A DNA stretch of 9,176 nt from Oscillospiraceae bacterium (GTDB lineage Bacteria; Bacillota; Clostridia; Oscillospirales; Ruminococcaceae): positions 1 to 9,176 of the forward strand of contig JAFPPJ010000233.1 in the NCBI GenBank assembly GCA_017410745.1, written 5' to 3'. The notes under the pieces were generated by a model. The model was not told the DNA's origin and made no database searches. It was given only the letters and a program-made list of their open reading frames with translations. This document shows positions 1-5,773 of this stretch, in pieces; position 1 is the stretch's first letter; each line of letters starts with the position of its first letter. Position numbers and translations under genes: made by a program.

Positions 1-1631
1 GTCTGAGTAAGGTCGGTGTATACGCCGTCATCATTGAGGGTATACTGTTCGCAGGGGAGTATTACCTTGAAGGAATGCTCCATAGCTTCATCGAATGACC
101 ATTCCGTCTGACCGTAATCCTTGATGGTCTCACCGTTCATTACAGCCTTCATCAGGTCTCCCACAAGGCTCGTATCCTTGTAGCCGAGGGTATAAAGCAC
201 TATGTCGGGTATCTCGTTGCTCTGCGAAAGGATAAGAACGATCTCATCCTTTTCCTGTGGCCATTCGCCGTAGACAAGCTCAAATCTGTCGCGTTCTATC
301 TGACTTACCTCGGTGCCGTCGGATATAAGCTCATTGAGAAGCGACATATTGCTGAATGCGGACATATTCGATGAGAGCTGCGACATAGAGCCCAGGTTCA
401 CGCCCCATGCATTTGCATAAATATCAGACAGGTCACACAGCACGACCTTGCCTGTGATATCCTTTGTGAACAGCTTCATCCCGCTGTTGTAGGAATACTT
501 TATCGCGGTCACGTTATCCTGTACACGCGGGTCGGAATCGAGGAACTTCTTGAAGTCCTTCATATTGTTGCGCTGTACGGCGGTACTATTCATGGTGTTG
601 AACATCTCAAGAGATACGGTGTTCGAGAACATCGCAGCCTGCTCAGCGTGCTCATTTCTTTTGTCCGAAGCCATAAGATTGCCGAGTATCGCCGATGTAT
701 CGGTAGTCTCGCGCATTATGCTCAGGGGATAGGAGGAAAGCGTCTCTTCCTGTATGCCGTTGATATAGTCATTTATGCCCGTAGACAGAGAGAGTATCAG
801 TGCTATGCCTATTATTCCTATAGACCCCGCAAATGCGGTGAGGAAGGTGCGTCCCTTCTTTGTCATGAGATTATTCAGCGAAAGCGATACCGCCGTGAAG
901 AATGACATGGATACATGCTTCTTGTCGGTCTCGTGTATATCCTCATCCTCTGCGGACACAGGAGATGAGTCATCGGTGATGAGACCATCCTTTATGCGGA
1001 TTATCCTTGTGGAGTATTCCTCAGCAAGCTCCGGATTATGCGTTACCATTATAACGAGCTTGTCATGCGCTATCTCCTTGAGTATGCGCATCACCTGTAT
1101 GGAATTGTCCGTGTCGAGTGCGCCTGTAGGCTCATCGGCAAGCAGTATATCCGGGTCGTTGACGAGTGCGCGGGCTATCGCAACACGCTGCATCTGACCG
1201 CCCGACATCTGCGACGGACGCTTGTAAAGCTGATCGCCGAGCCCTACACGTTCAAGAGCTTCCACAGCGCGTCTCCTGCGCTCTGCCTTGGATACTCCCG
1301 ATACGGTAAGTGCGAGTTCCACGTTTGAAAGCACGTTCTGATGAGGTATAAGGTTATATGACTGGAATATGAATCCTATGGAATGATTGCGATATGCATC
1401 CCAGTCGCTGTCCTTGTATTCCTTTGTGGAGCGTCCGTTTATGATAAGGTCACCGGATGTGTAGTGGTCAAGACCTCCGATGATATTGAGCAGAGTAGTC
1501 TTGCCGCATCCCGAGTGACCGAGTATTGACACAAATTCATTCTGCCGGAACGACAGATCAACGCCGCCGAGTGCAGTCACAGCGGTCTCACCGCTGCCGT
1601 ACTTCTTTACTATATTTTTAAGTTCGAGCAT
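1..1631 (-). CDS. ABC transporter, fused ATPase and FtsX-like permease (C-terminus cut by window edge)
   Basis: This is a membrane exporter of the MacB/FtsX-permease class with the ATPase fused in front of the permease; 543 codons are visible and the end lies beyond base 1. The ATPase domain (residues 1-220) has Walker A GHSGCGKTT at 38-46, Q-loop Q90, signature MSGGQ at 142-146 (Met in place of the usual Leu), Walker B ILLADE at 162-167 and H-loop His198. A charged linker (about 220-258) leads to a first membrane helix at about 263-283, then a large domain, probably extracytoplasmic, with no further membrane segment before the edge. The substrate cannot be told; relatives export antimicrobials, peptides or lipids. 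The start ATG lies 2 nt after the stop of the OhrR-type regulator, with only a weak AGGTG ahead of it, so translation is probably coupled. This arrangement suggests an inducible efflux or stress operon. Confidence 0.9.
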   Translation of the reverse strand, partial: MLELKNIVKKYGSGETAVTALGGVDLSFRQNEFVSILGHSGCGKTTLLNIIGGLDHYTSGDLIINGRSTKEYKDSDWDAYRNHSIGFIFQSYNLIPHQNVLSNVELALTVSGVSKAERRRRAVEALERVGLGDQLYKRPSQMSGGQMQRVAIARALVNDPDILLADEPTGALDTDNSIQVMRILKEIAHDKLVIMVTHNPELAEEYSTRIIRIKDGLITDDSSPVSAEDEDIHETDKKHVSMSFFTAVSLSLNNLMTKKGRTFLTAFAGSIGIIGIALILSLSTGINDYINGIQEETLSSYPLSIMRETTDTSAILGNLMASDKRNEHAEQAAMFSNTVSLEMFNTMNSTAVQRNNMKDFKKFLDSDPRVQDNVTAIKYSYNSGMKLFTKDITGKVVLCDLSDIYANAWGVNLGSMSQLSSNMSAFSNMSLLNELISDGTEVSQIERDRFELVYGEWPQEKDEIVLILSQSNEIPDIVLYTLGYKDTSLVGDLMKAVMNGETIKDYGQTEWSFDEAMEHSFKVILPCEQYTLNDDGVYTDLTQ

Positions 1632-1633
1632 AC

Positions 1634-2071
1634 TCACACCTGACCGTTTATGTTATACAGAAGGGTATATAATATCCTGTAAAGCGTCTGTGCATCCTCA
1701 GGCGATATATTCATGCATTTCCCCATATCATGCGGTATGCAGAGCGCATCGGCCTTCATTGCCATACCCTTTTCTGTGATCGTGACTATCATGTCGCGTT
1801 CATCATCCTTAGAACGCTCCCTTGTCACAAGGCCCTTCTCCTCCATCTTCTTGAGCAGGGGAGAGAGCGTGCCCGAATCAAGGTAGAGCAGCTTTCCGAG
1901 CTCCTTGAGCTGTATCTCATGATGCTCCCACATGAGCATCATCGTTATGTACTGCGTATAGGTAAGTCCTATCTTTTCAAGAAATGGACGATAGTGTCTG
2001 ACTACCTCTTTTGCGCATGCGTAAAGGGGGAAACAAAGCTGATTTGAGAGCAGCAGGCTGTTATCATTCAT
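1634..2071 (-). CDS. MarR-family repressor, OhrR-type organic-peroxide sensor
   Basis: A 145-residue winged-helix regulator, the usual length for MarR/OhrR. The start is ATG at 2071, preceded by GGAGGT at a good distance; a TTG ten codons upstream (2101) lies inside the promoter and is rejected. Cys13 in NQLCFPLY sits where the reactive peroxidatic cysteine of OhrR lies. Tyr27 and Tyr38 follow at +14 and +25, the same spacing as Cys15, Tyr29 and Tyr40 of Bacillus subtilis OhrR, the tyrosines that contact the reduced cysteine. The recognition-helix region LYLDSGTLSPLLKKME (about 62-77) and the wing with SKDDERDM (about 87-94) match the family closely. Cys119 may be a resolving cysteine, as in two-cysteine OhrR proteins. 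It probably represses its own operon, shared with the exporter just downstream, through the palindrome at 2084-2109. What is inferred rather than seen is the inducer: an oxidant is likely but not shown. Confidence 0.9.
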   Translation of the reverse strand: MNDNSLLLSNQLCFPLYACAKEVVRHYRPFLEKIGLTYTQYITMMLMWEHHEIQLKELGKLLYLDSGTLSPLLKKMEEKGLVTRERSKDDERDMIVTITEKGMAMKADALCIPHDMGKCMNISPEDAQTLYRILYTLLYNINGQV

Positions 2072-2078
2072 AGGTGAC

Positions 2079-2084
2079 ACCTCC
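2079..2084 (-). promoter_or_regulatory. Ribosome binding site that fixes the MarR/OhrR start
   Basis: GGAGGT on the minus strand lies 7 nt ahead of the ATG at 2071. It supports that start over the upstream TTG at 2101, which would place the start codon between the -35 and -10 elements. Confidence 0.85.
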
Positions 2085-2109
2085 AATTTAATTTTACTCA
2101 ATTAAATTG
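2084..2109. promoter_or_regulatory. OhrR-like operator, two AT-rich palindromic boxes
   Basis: The right box CAATTAAATTG (2099-2109) is a palindrome around a central A. Together with the next two bases (CAATTAAATTGTA) it is identical over 13 nt to my recollection of half of the B. subtilis ohrA operator. A second, degenerate box CAATTTAATTT lies at 2084-2094. Seen as a whole, CAATTTAAT (2084-2092) and ATTAAATTG (2101-2109) form a perfect 9-bp inverted repeat with an 8-nt centre. The boxes cover the promoter spacer, the -10 and the start of transcription. Autorepression by the OhrR-type protein is inferred from position and similarity. Confidence 0.75.
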
Positions 2110-2119
2110 TATTTGTCAA
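2091..2119 (-). promoter_or_regulatory. Promoter of the regulator-exporter operon
   Basis: Read on the minus strand, a perfect -35 TTGACA (2119-2114) is followed after exactly 17 nt by a -10 TAAAAT (2096-2091), one mismatch from TATAAT. Transcription should begin near 2084-2086, giving a very short leader of about 14 nt that is little more than the GGAGGT ribosome site. The spacer and -10 are covered by the OhrR-like palindromes, so a bound repressor would block RNA polymerase directly. Confidence 0.85.
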
Positions 2120-2233
2120 GAGAGCGTATGTAGAATATGCATGAAATAGATAATAGATTTAGTAGGATATGCACAAATTCTATATCCGCTTTTACAGTCG
2201 TGATATGCGCAGAAATGATTTTCGGCCTAAAGA

Positions 2234-2262
2234 TTGACATTCGCACGAAACAGTGGTATAAT
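2234..2262 (+). promoter_or_regulatory. Strong extended -10 promoter for the EpsG-family gene
   Basis: A perfect -35 TTGACA (2234-2239), a 17-nt spacer and a perfect -10 TATAAT (2257-2262), with the TGn extension at 2254-2256. Transcription should begin near 2268-2270, about 70 nt ahead of the coding region. The roughly 110 nt between this promoter and the divergent one at 2119 are AT-rich and show no gene or clear operator. Confidence 0.85.
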
Positions 2263-2268
2263 AAATAA

Positions 2269-2339
2269 GTATTCGCTTTGCACGGCACTTCGTGTAAGGC
2301 TGTCATTCCGGTCGCATGACCGTCTATCGGGAGCAAATT
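2269..2339 (+). promoter_or_regulatory. Leader of the EpsG-family mRNA, with small hairpin and ribosome site
   Basis: A roughly 70-nt untranslated leader. CGGTC (2309-2313) and GACCG (2318-2322) can form a 5-bp stem with a GCAT loop. An overlapping alternative pairs GTCAT (2302-2306) with ATGAC (2315-2319). GGGAG (2329-2333), 6 nt ahead of the ATG at 2340, is the likely ribosome site. The in-frame ATG at 2316 falls in the small hairpin and has no ribosome site. No known riboswitch class is recognised; a regulatory role for the hairpins is only a possibility. Confidence 0.45.
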
Positions 2340-3452
2340 ATGGTATATATCTTACTGCCGCCTGTCATATTCCTGCTCGGTCTGATACTGTGCAGCAAGA
2401 AGACCGGCAAGGTCGGCAAGGCTGTCTACTGCGGACTGTTTACAGCCGCTACGACTGCGGTGGCTGCATTCAGATACAATGTCGGCACCGACTACCCTGC
2501 ATACAAGGGCATATTTGAACGTCTCATAGACCTTGAACTTGGTGAATTTCCGAAGGACAGGCTTGAGAAGGGCTACACCGTGTCACTGAATATCATGGCC
2601 AATTCCGTCGGAGATTTCAGGATATACTTCGCGCTGTCTGCACTGCTGTTCTCGGCTGCGGCTGCGGTATGGATATACCGCAATTCCACATCACCTGTGA
2701 TAAGCTGCACGGCATTCCTTATGTACGGTATGCTGTTCTACTCGATGAACTTCCTCAGACAGTATACAGCGGCCACTGTGGTGCTTTACGCCTATGAGTA
2801 CATCAAGAAGAAGGACTTTCTGAGATTTCTTGCGATGGTGCTGTTCGCATCCTGCTTCCACTGGTCGGCACTGATCATGATACCGATGTACTTCCTGCTG
2901 CAGATACGGATACAGCCCATAGTGCTCACCATATACTTCATGATCGCGGCTCTGCTGCTTGTGTATTCGTGGAACGTCATCAATTTCGTACTTGATTCCT
3001 TCGAGAAGACAGGTATTATGACGGCAAATATAAGAACACTGCTCACGGGAAGGGAAATAAACTACGGTATATATACATTCTACTTCATCGGCTATCTTAT
3101 ACTCTTCGTGCTGATGTTCATTTTCAGGAAGAAGGCATTTGAGGCAAGGAATGAGAACATCATCTACTTTTCAAGTATGTTCTTCCTGATCCTTGTTGAG
3201 TTCTGGGGCCTCAAGCACGCGATCGTATCACGCTTCGGCCTGTTCTTCGTCATGCCTGCCATACTGGGGCTGCTGCCCGAAACGGTGCATGCAGCATGTG
3301 CATTTACCGACGAACATTTCAAGCAGAAAAAGATAATGCATGCGATAGTATATCTTGTTTTCATCGCAGCGTCCGCCTATTTCTACATAGAGTTCATGAT
3401 ATACGGCGGCAACGGATGCTTCCCGTATCAGACATGGCTCCCTCTCAGATAA
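2340..3452 (+). CDS. EpsG-family membrane protein, putative exopolysaccharide polymerase
   Basis: A 370-residue multipass membrane protein, the usual size for EpsG/Wzy-like proteins, with about eight to ten hydrophobic segments (for example near 3-18, 29-44, 95-113, 120-136, 160-187, 193-218, 245-262, 274-290, 298-312 and 335-352). Family marks are RYNVGTDYPAY at 45-55, NFLRQY at 137-142, FHWSAL at 173-178 and SRFGLFF at 297-303. Related proteins are thought to polymerise sugar repeat units on the outer face of the membrane during capsule or biofilm polysaccharide synthesis. Start ATG 2340 is chosen because GGGAG lies 6 nt upstream; ATG 2316 would add eight residues but has no ribosome site. 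No glycosyltransferase or flippase gene lies beside it, so it is an orphan here with its own strong promoter, convergent with the hyp operon. The family assignment is good; the specific polymer is unknown. Confidence 0.85.
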   Translation: MVYILLPPVIFLLGLILCSKKTGKVGKAVYCGLFTAATTAVAAFRYNVGTDYPAYKGIFERLIDLELGEFPKDRLEKGYTVSLNIMANSVGDFRIYFALSALLFSAAAAVWIYRNSTSPVISCTAFLMYGMLFYSMNFLRQYTAATVVLYAYEYIKKKDFLRFLAMVLFASCFHWSALIMIPMYFLLQIRIQPIVLTIYFMIAALLLVYSWNVINFVLDSFEKTGIMTANIRTLLTGREINYGIYTFYFIGYLILFVLMFIFRKKAFEARNENIIYFSSMFFLILVEFWGLKHAIVSRFGLFFVMPAILGLLPETVHAACAFTDEHFKQKKIMHAIVYLVFIAASAYFYIEFMIYGGNGCFPYQTWLPLR

Positions 3453-3454
3453 AC

Positions 3455-3488
3455 AAATGGCGTACAGTTTTCGGACTGTACGCCATTT
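3455..3488. terminator. Shared bidirectional terminator between convergent units
   Basis: A perfect 14-bp inverted repeat (AAATGGCGTACAGT at 3455-3468, its complement at 3475-3488) around the 6-nt loop TTTCGG. It begins 2 nt after the EpsG stop and 13 nt past the hypE stop on the other strand. The minus-strand exit reads TTTGTTTATC and the plus-strand exit TTTATTATC; both are only moderately T-rich, the minus side being somewhat better. Confidence 0.85.
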
Positions 3489-3501
3489 ATTATCACAGCT
3501 A

Positions 3502-4503
3502 TCAGCATATCCTCGGGAGCAGTTCTCCGCCAGGCTGCGGGAGAAGTGCCTTTGTGCCGATCTGTGTTTCAAGTATGACCTTGCCGGGATGGTCGGCGGT
3601 GACTGTTCCTATTACAGCCGCATTCTCTGAATACTTCTCTTTTCTGAGACGGTCAACTATCGCCTGTGCCTTTTCCTGCGGCGCAAATATGGTGAGTCTT
3701 CCCTCGCAGGCAAGATACAGCGGCTCAAGTCCGAGCATGCCGCACACGCCGTCTACACTGCCGTTTATGGGTATGGCGCTCTTGTCAAGGCATATGCCCA
3801 CGCCGCTCTGGTTTGCCACTTCATAGAGAACGGTGCCCACACCGCCTCTTGTGGCATCGCGTATGACATGTATGTCGCTCGTGACCTCATAGATGCTTTC
3901 CACCGTGTGCCATAGTGGAGCACAGTCACTTGTAACATCCGCGTCTATGCCCATATTCTCACGGGCAAGAAGTATCGTGCATCCATGTCTGCCTATATCG
4001 CCTGTCACTATCACAGCATCGCCGGGGCGAGCGAAGCTGCCGGAGGTATTGGCATTGTCCATGACAAGGCCTATGCCTGCGGTCGTGATAAATACGCCGT
4101 CTGCCTGTCCCTTTCCGGTGACCTTCGTATCGCCTGCTACAAGCTTTACGCCTGCTTCCTCGGCAGTGGCCTGCATAGATGCAGCTATCTTGTCAAGGGC
4201 ATCCATAGGGAAGCCTTCCTCAATTATGAAGGCACAGGTCATATACAGCGGCTTTGCGCCCATGCAGGCAAGGTCGTTGACCGTGCCGCATATGGACAGC
4301 TTGCCGATATTGCCGCCCGGAAATTCCCACGGGGACACGATGAAGCCGTCTGTGGTGAATGCAAGGCGGCTGCCTCCGACACTGAGCACTGCTGCATCGT
4401 CTGCCGTCAGCTCCGTATTGTCAAAATGCTTCTTGAATACATCCGATATGAGCTCGGATGTCTGCTTTCCGCCTGCACCATGTGCGAGAGTTACATAATT
4501 CAT
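3502..4503 (-). CDS. hypE: Hydrogenase maturation protein HypE (carbamoyl dehydratase)
   Basis: HypE accepts a carbamoyl group from HypF on its C-terminal cysteine and dehydrates it with ATP to a thiocyanate, the source of the CN ligands of the Fe(CN)2CO unit. The 333-residue protein is full length. It has the N-terminal TLAHGAGGK (5-13), DDAAVL (35-40), TTDGF (50-54), the conserved block GGNIGKLSICGTVNDLACMGA (63-83), GDTKV in the middle of the first domain, and it ends exactly in PRIC, so Cys333 is the carrier cysteine. The fold belongs to the PurM/AIR-synthase family. Its ATG overlaps the hypD stop by 4 nt (ATGA), with AGGTG 7 nt upstream. It is the last gene of the operon; the terminator hairpin follows 13 nt after its stop. 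Nothing in it looks degenerate. Confidence 0.97.
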   Translation of the reverse strand: MNYVTLAHGAGGKQTSELISDVFKKHFDNTELTADDAAVLSVGGSRLAFTTDGFIVSPWEFPGGNIGKLSICGTVNDLACMGAKPLYMTCAFIIEEGFPMDALDKIAASMQATAEEAGVKLVAGDTKVTGKGQADGVFITTAGIGLVMDNANTSGSFARPGDAVIVTGDIGRHGCTILLARENMGIDADVTSDCAPLWHTVESIYEVTSDIHVIRDATRGGVGTVLYEVANQSGVGICLDKSAIPINGSVDGVCGMLGLEPLYLACEGRLTIFAPQEKAQAIVDRLRKEKYSENAAVIGTVTADHPGKVILETQIGTKALLPQPGGELLPRIC

Positions 4504-5552
4504 ATCATATCACCTGCATACTGATAATATGCCGAACAAGCACCTTCATCGGATACCATGCAGGCTCCTATTGGATGCTCCGGCGTACAGACCCTTCCGA
4601 ATACCTTGCAATCGGAAGGTCTGCATTTGCCCTGCAGCACATCGCCGCATCGGCAAAGGGGATTTGCCCGCCCTTCCATGGCGGGGATGGAAAACCTGAT
4701 CCTTGCATCGAAGTCTGCATAGCTGTCACGCAGCTTCATTCCAGACATGGGTATCATGCCAAGGCCGCGCCACTGTGCATCACAGGGCTCCATGACCTTG
4801 TCCATAAGGGCAAGCGCCTGAGGACTGCCTTCAGCTCGTACCACTCTCGGATAGCAGTTGACGAAGAACGGCTCACCCTTCTGTAGAAGCTTTACCGTCA
4901 CAGCAAGTGCAGTCATGAGCTCTGCTGCGGTAAATCCCGCAACTACTCCCGATACGCCGAGTTCCTTCATTTCCTCGCATACCTTAGTGCCTGTGATGGC
5001 GTTTACATGGCCGGGATACAGGAATGCATCAGCGCTGTGCATGAGAGCCTTGTATGCATTGGGCATAGTCTTATTGGCAGTGAGAAGTGAAAAGTTGGAA
5101 ATACCCTCAGCCTTTGCCGTATCCACTGCGATGCAGGCGGAAGGCGTAGTCGTTTCAAAGCCCACAGCAAGGAAAACCACTTGCTTGTCGGGGTTTTCCC
5201 TTGCAAGCTGTACCGCATCGAGAGGAGAGTACACCATCTGTATCTGTCCGTCCTTTGCCCTTGCTCCTGCAAGGCTCATTTCAGTGCCCGGTACTCTTAT
5301 CAGGTCGCCGAAGGTGCATATGATGCATCCCTTTTCGAGAGCAAGATATACCGCTTCATCAATATATCCGACAGCGGTGACGCATACAGGGCATCCGGGC
5401 CCTGATATAAGGTCGATGTCGGGGCTCAGCAGAGAACGCAGCCCGAGACGGAATATCTCATGGGTATGCGTGCCGCAGACCTCCATGATGCGAAGCTTTC
5501 TTCCGCTGTATGATGAGAGTATCTCGCGGGCGGCTGTTATATTCGCATTCAT
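4500..5552 (-). CDS. hypD: Hydrogenase maturation protein HypD (Fe-S scaffold for Fe(CN)2CO)
   Basis: HypD is the [4Fe-4S] protein that, with HypC, holds iron while CN and CO ligands are attached. The 350-residue length is typical. It shows the HypD signature CGTHTHE (26-32, active Cys26), GPGCPVCVT (51-59, with Cys54 and Cys57), VGFETTTPS, and a cysteine-rich C-terminus (Cys300, 302, 310, 315, 322, 331 and 339) that supplies the cluster ligands. Its ATG overlaps the hypC stop by 4 nt and is preceded by GGAGGAG (5564-5558). Its own stop overlaps the hypE start by 4 nt. All key residues are present, so it is predicted to be active. Confidence 0.97.
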   Translation of the reverse strand: MNANITAAREILSSYSGRKLRIMEVCGTHTHEIFRLGLRSLLSPDIDLISGPGCPVCVTAVGYIDEAVYLALEKGCIICTFGDLIRVPGTEMSLAGARAKDGQIQMVYSPLDAVQLARENPDKQVVFLAVGFETTTPSACIAVDTAKAEGISNFSLLTANKTMPNAYKALMHSADAFLYPGHVNAITGTKVCEEMKELGVSGVVAGFTAAELMTALAVTVKLLQKGEPFFVNCYPRVVRAEGSPQALALMDKVMEPCDAQWRGLGMIPMSGMKLRDSYADFDARIRFSIPAMEGRANPLCRCGDVLQGKCRPSDCKVFGRVCTPEHPIGACMVSDEGACSAYYQYAGDMI

Positions 5553-5758
5553 TTGAGCTCCTCCATCAGCTTGTCGGTCTCGTTCTCGTCCGTATCCGTT
5601 ATCTTTGCAATGGCAACACCGGCGTGTACCATCACATAGTCACCGGGATATAGATCATCGAGCAGGGCAGAGCTTACCTCCCTGCGAGCACCGGTAGCAT
5701 CTATAAGAGCGGTGCCGTCCTTAACGCTTACTACTTTTGCAGCAAGTCCTACACACAT
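5549..5758 (-). CDS. hypC: Hydrogenase maturation chaperone HypC
   Basis: HypC (HypC/HybG family) is a small chaperone that binds the Fe(CN)2CO moiety with HypD and delivers it to the apo-hydrogenase large subunit. The 69-residue protein begins MCVG; Cys2 is the essential iron-binding cysteine, exposed after removal of Met1. PGDYVMVHAGVAIAKI at 38-53 is the conserved beta-barrel block, with the conserved His45. The C-terminal acidic tail (DTDENETDKLMEELK) is ordinary. The stop overlaps hypD by 4 nt. Only one hypC-type chaperone is visible; its true client could be a hydrogenase elsewhere or the nitrogenase-like products of the same operon. Confidence 0.96.
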   Translation of the reverse strand: MCVGLAAKVVSVKDGTALIDATGARREVSSALLDDLYPGDYVMVHAGVAIAKITDTDENETDKLMEELK

Positions 5759-5766
5759 ATCTTTTT

Positions 5767-5773
5767 CCTCCTT
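5767..5773 (-). promoter_or_regulatory. Strong ribosome binding site of hypC overlapping the hypF stop
   Basis: AAGGAGG on the minus strand, 8 nt ahead of the hypC ATG, includes bases of the hypF TAA stop (5774-5772). This is the strongest ribosome site of the visible operon and the only junction without an ATGA overlap. It may let HypC be made at a higher level than HypF. Confidence 0.8.

Noticed and set aside
550..1328. Several plus-strand open frames of 60-140 codons across the ABC exporter
   Set aside because: The minus-strand frame reads through all of them with intact Walker A, signature, Walker B and permease segments; these are antisense shadows.
2072..2101. Longer MarR start at TTG 2101
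   Set aside because: The TTG lies between the -35 and -10 of the promoter, upstream of the predicted start of transcription; the ATG at 2071 has GGAGGT.
2094..2336. Minus-strand frame of 80 codons in the region between the two divergent promoters
   Set aside because: It covers both promoters and the operator, has no ribosome site and looks like no known protein.
2316..2339. Longer EpsG start at ATG 2316
   Set aside because: No Shine-Dalgarno lies before it, whereas GGGAG precedes ATG 2340 and the residues added are polar and not part of the first membrane helix.
3893..4524. Two plus-strand open frames (201 and 179 codons) opposite hypE
   Set aside because: Both mirror hypE codons, overlap each other in different frames and have no protein-family features.
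4858..5556. Plus-strand open frame of 232 codons opposite hypD
   Set aside because: hypD on the minus strand is fully conserved here with its cysteine motifs; the antisense frame resembles no family.
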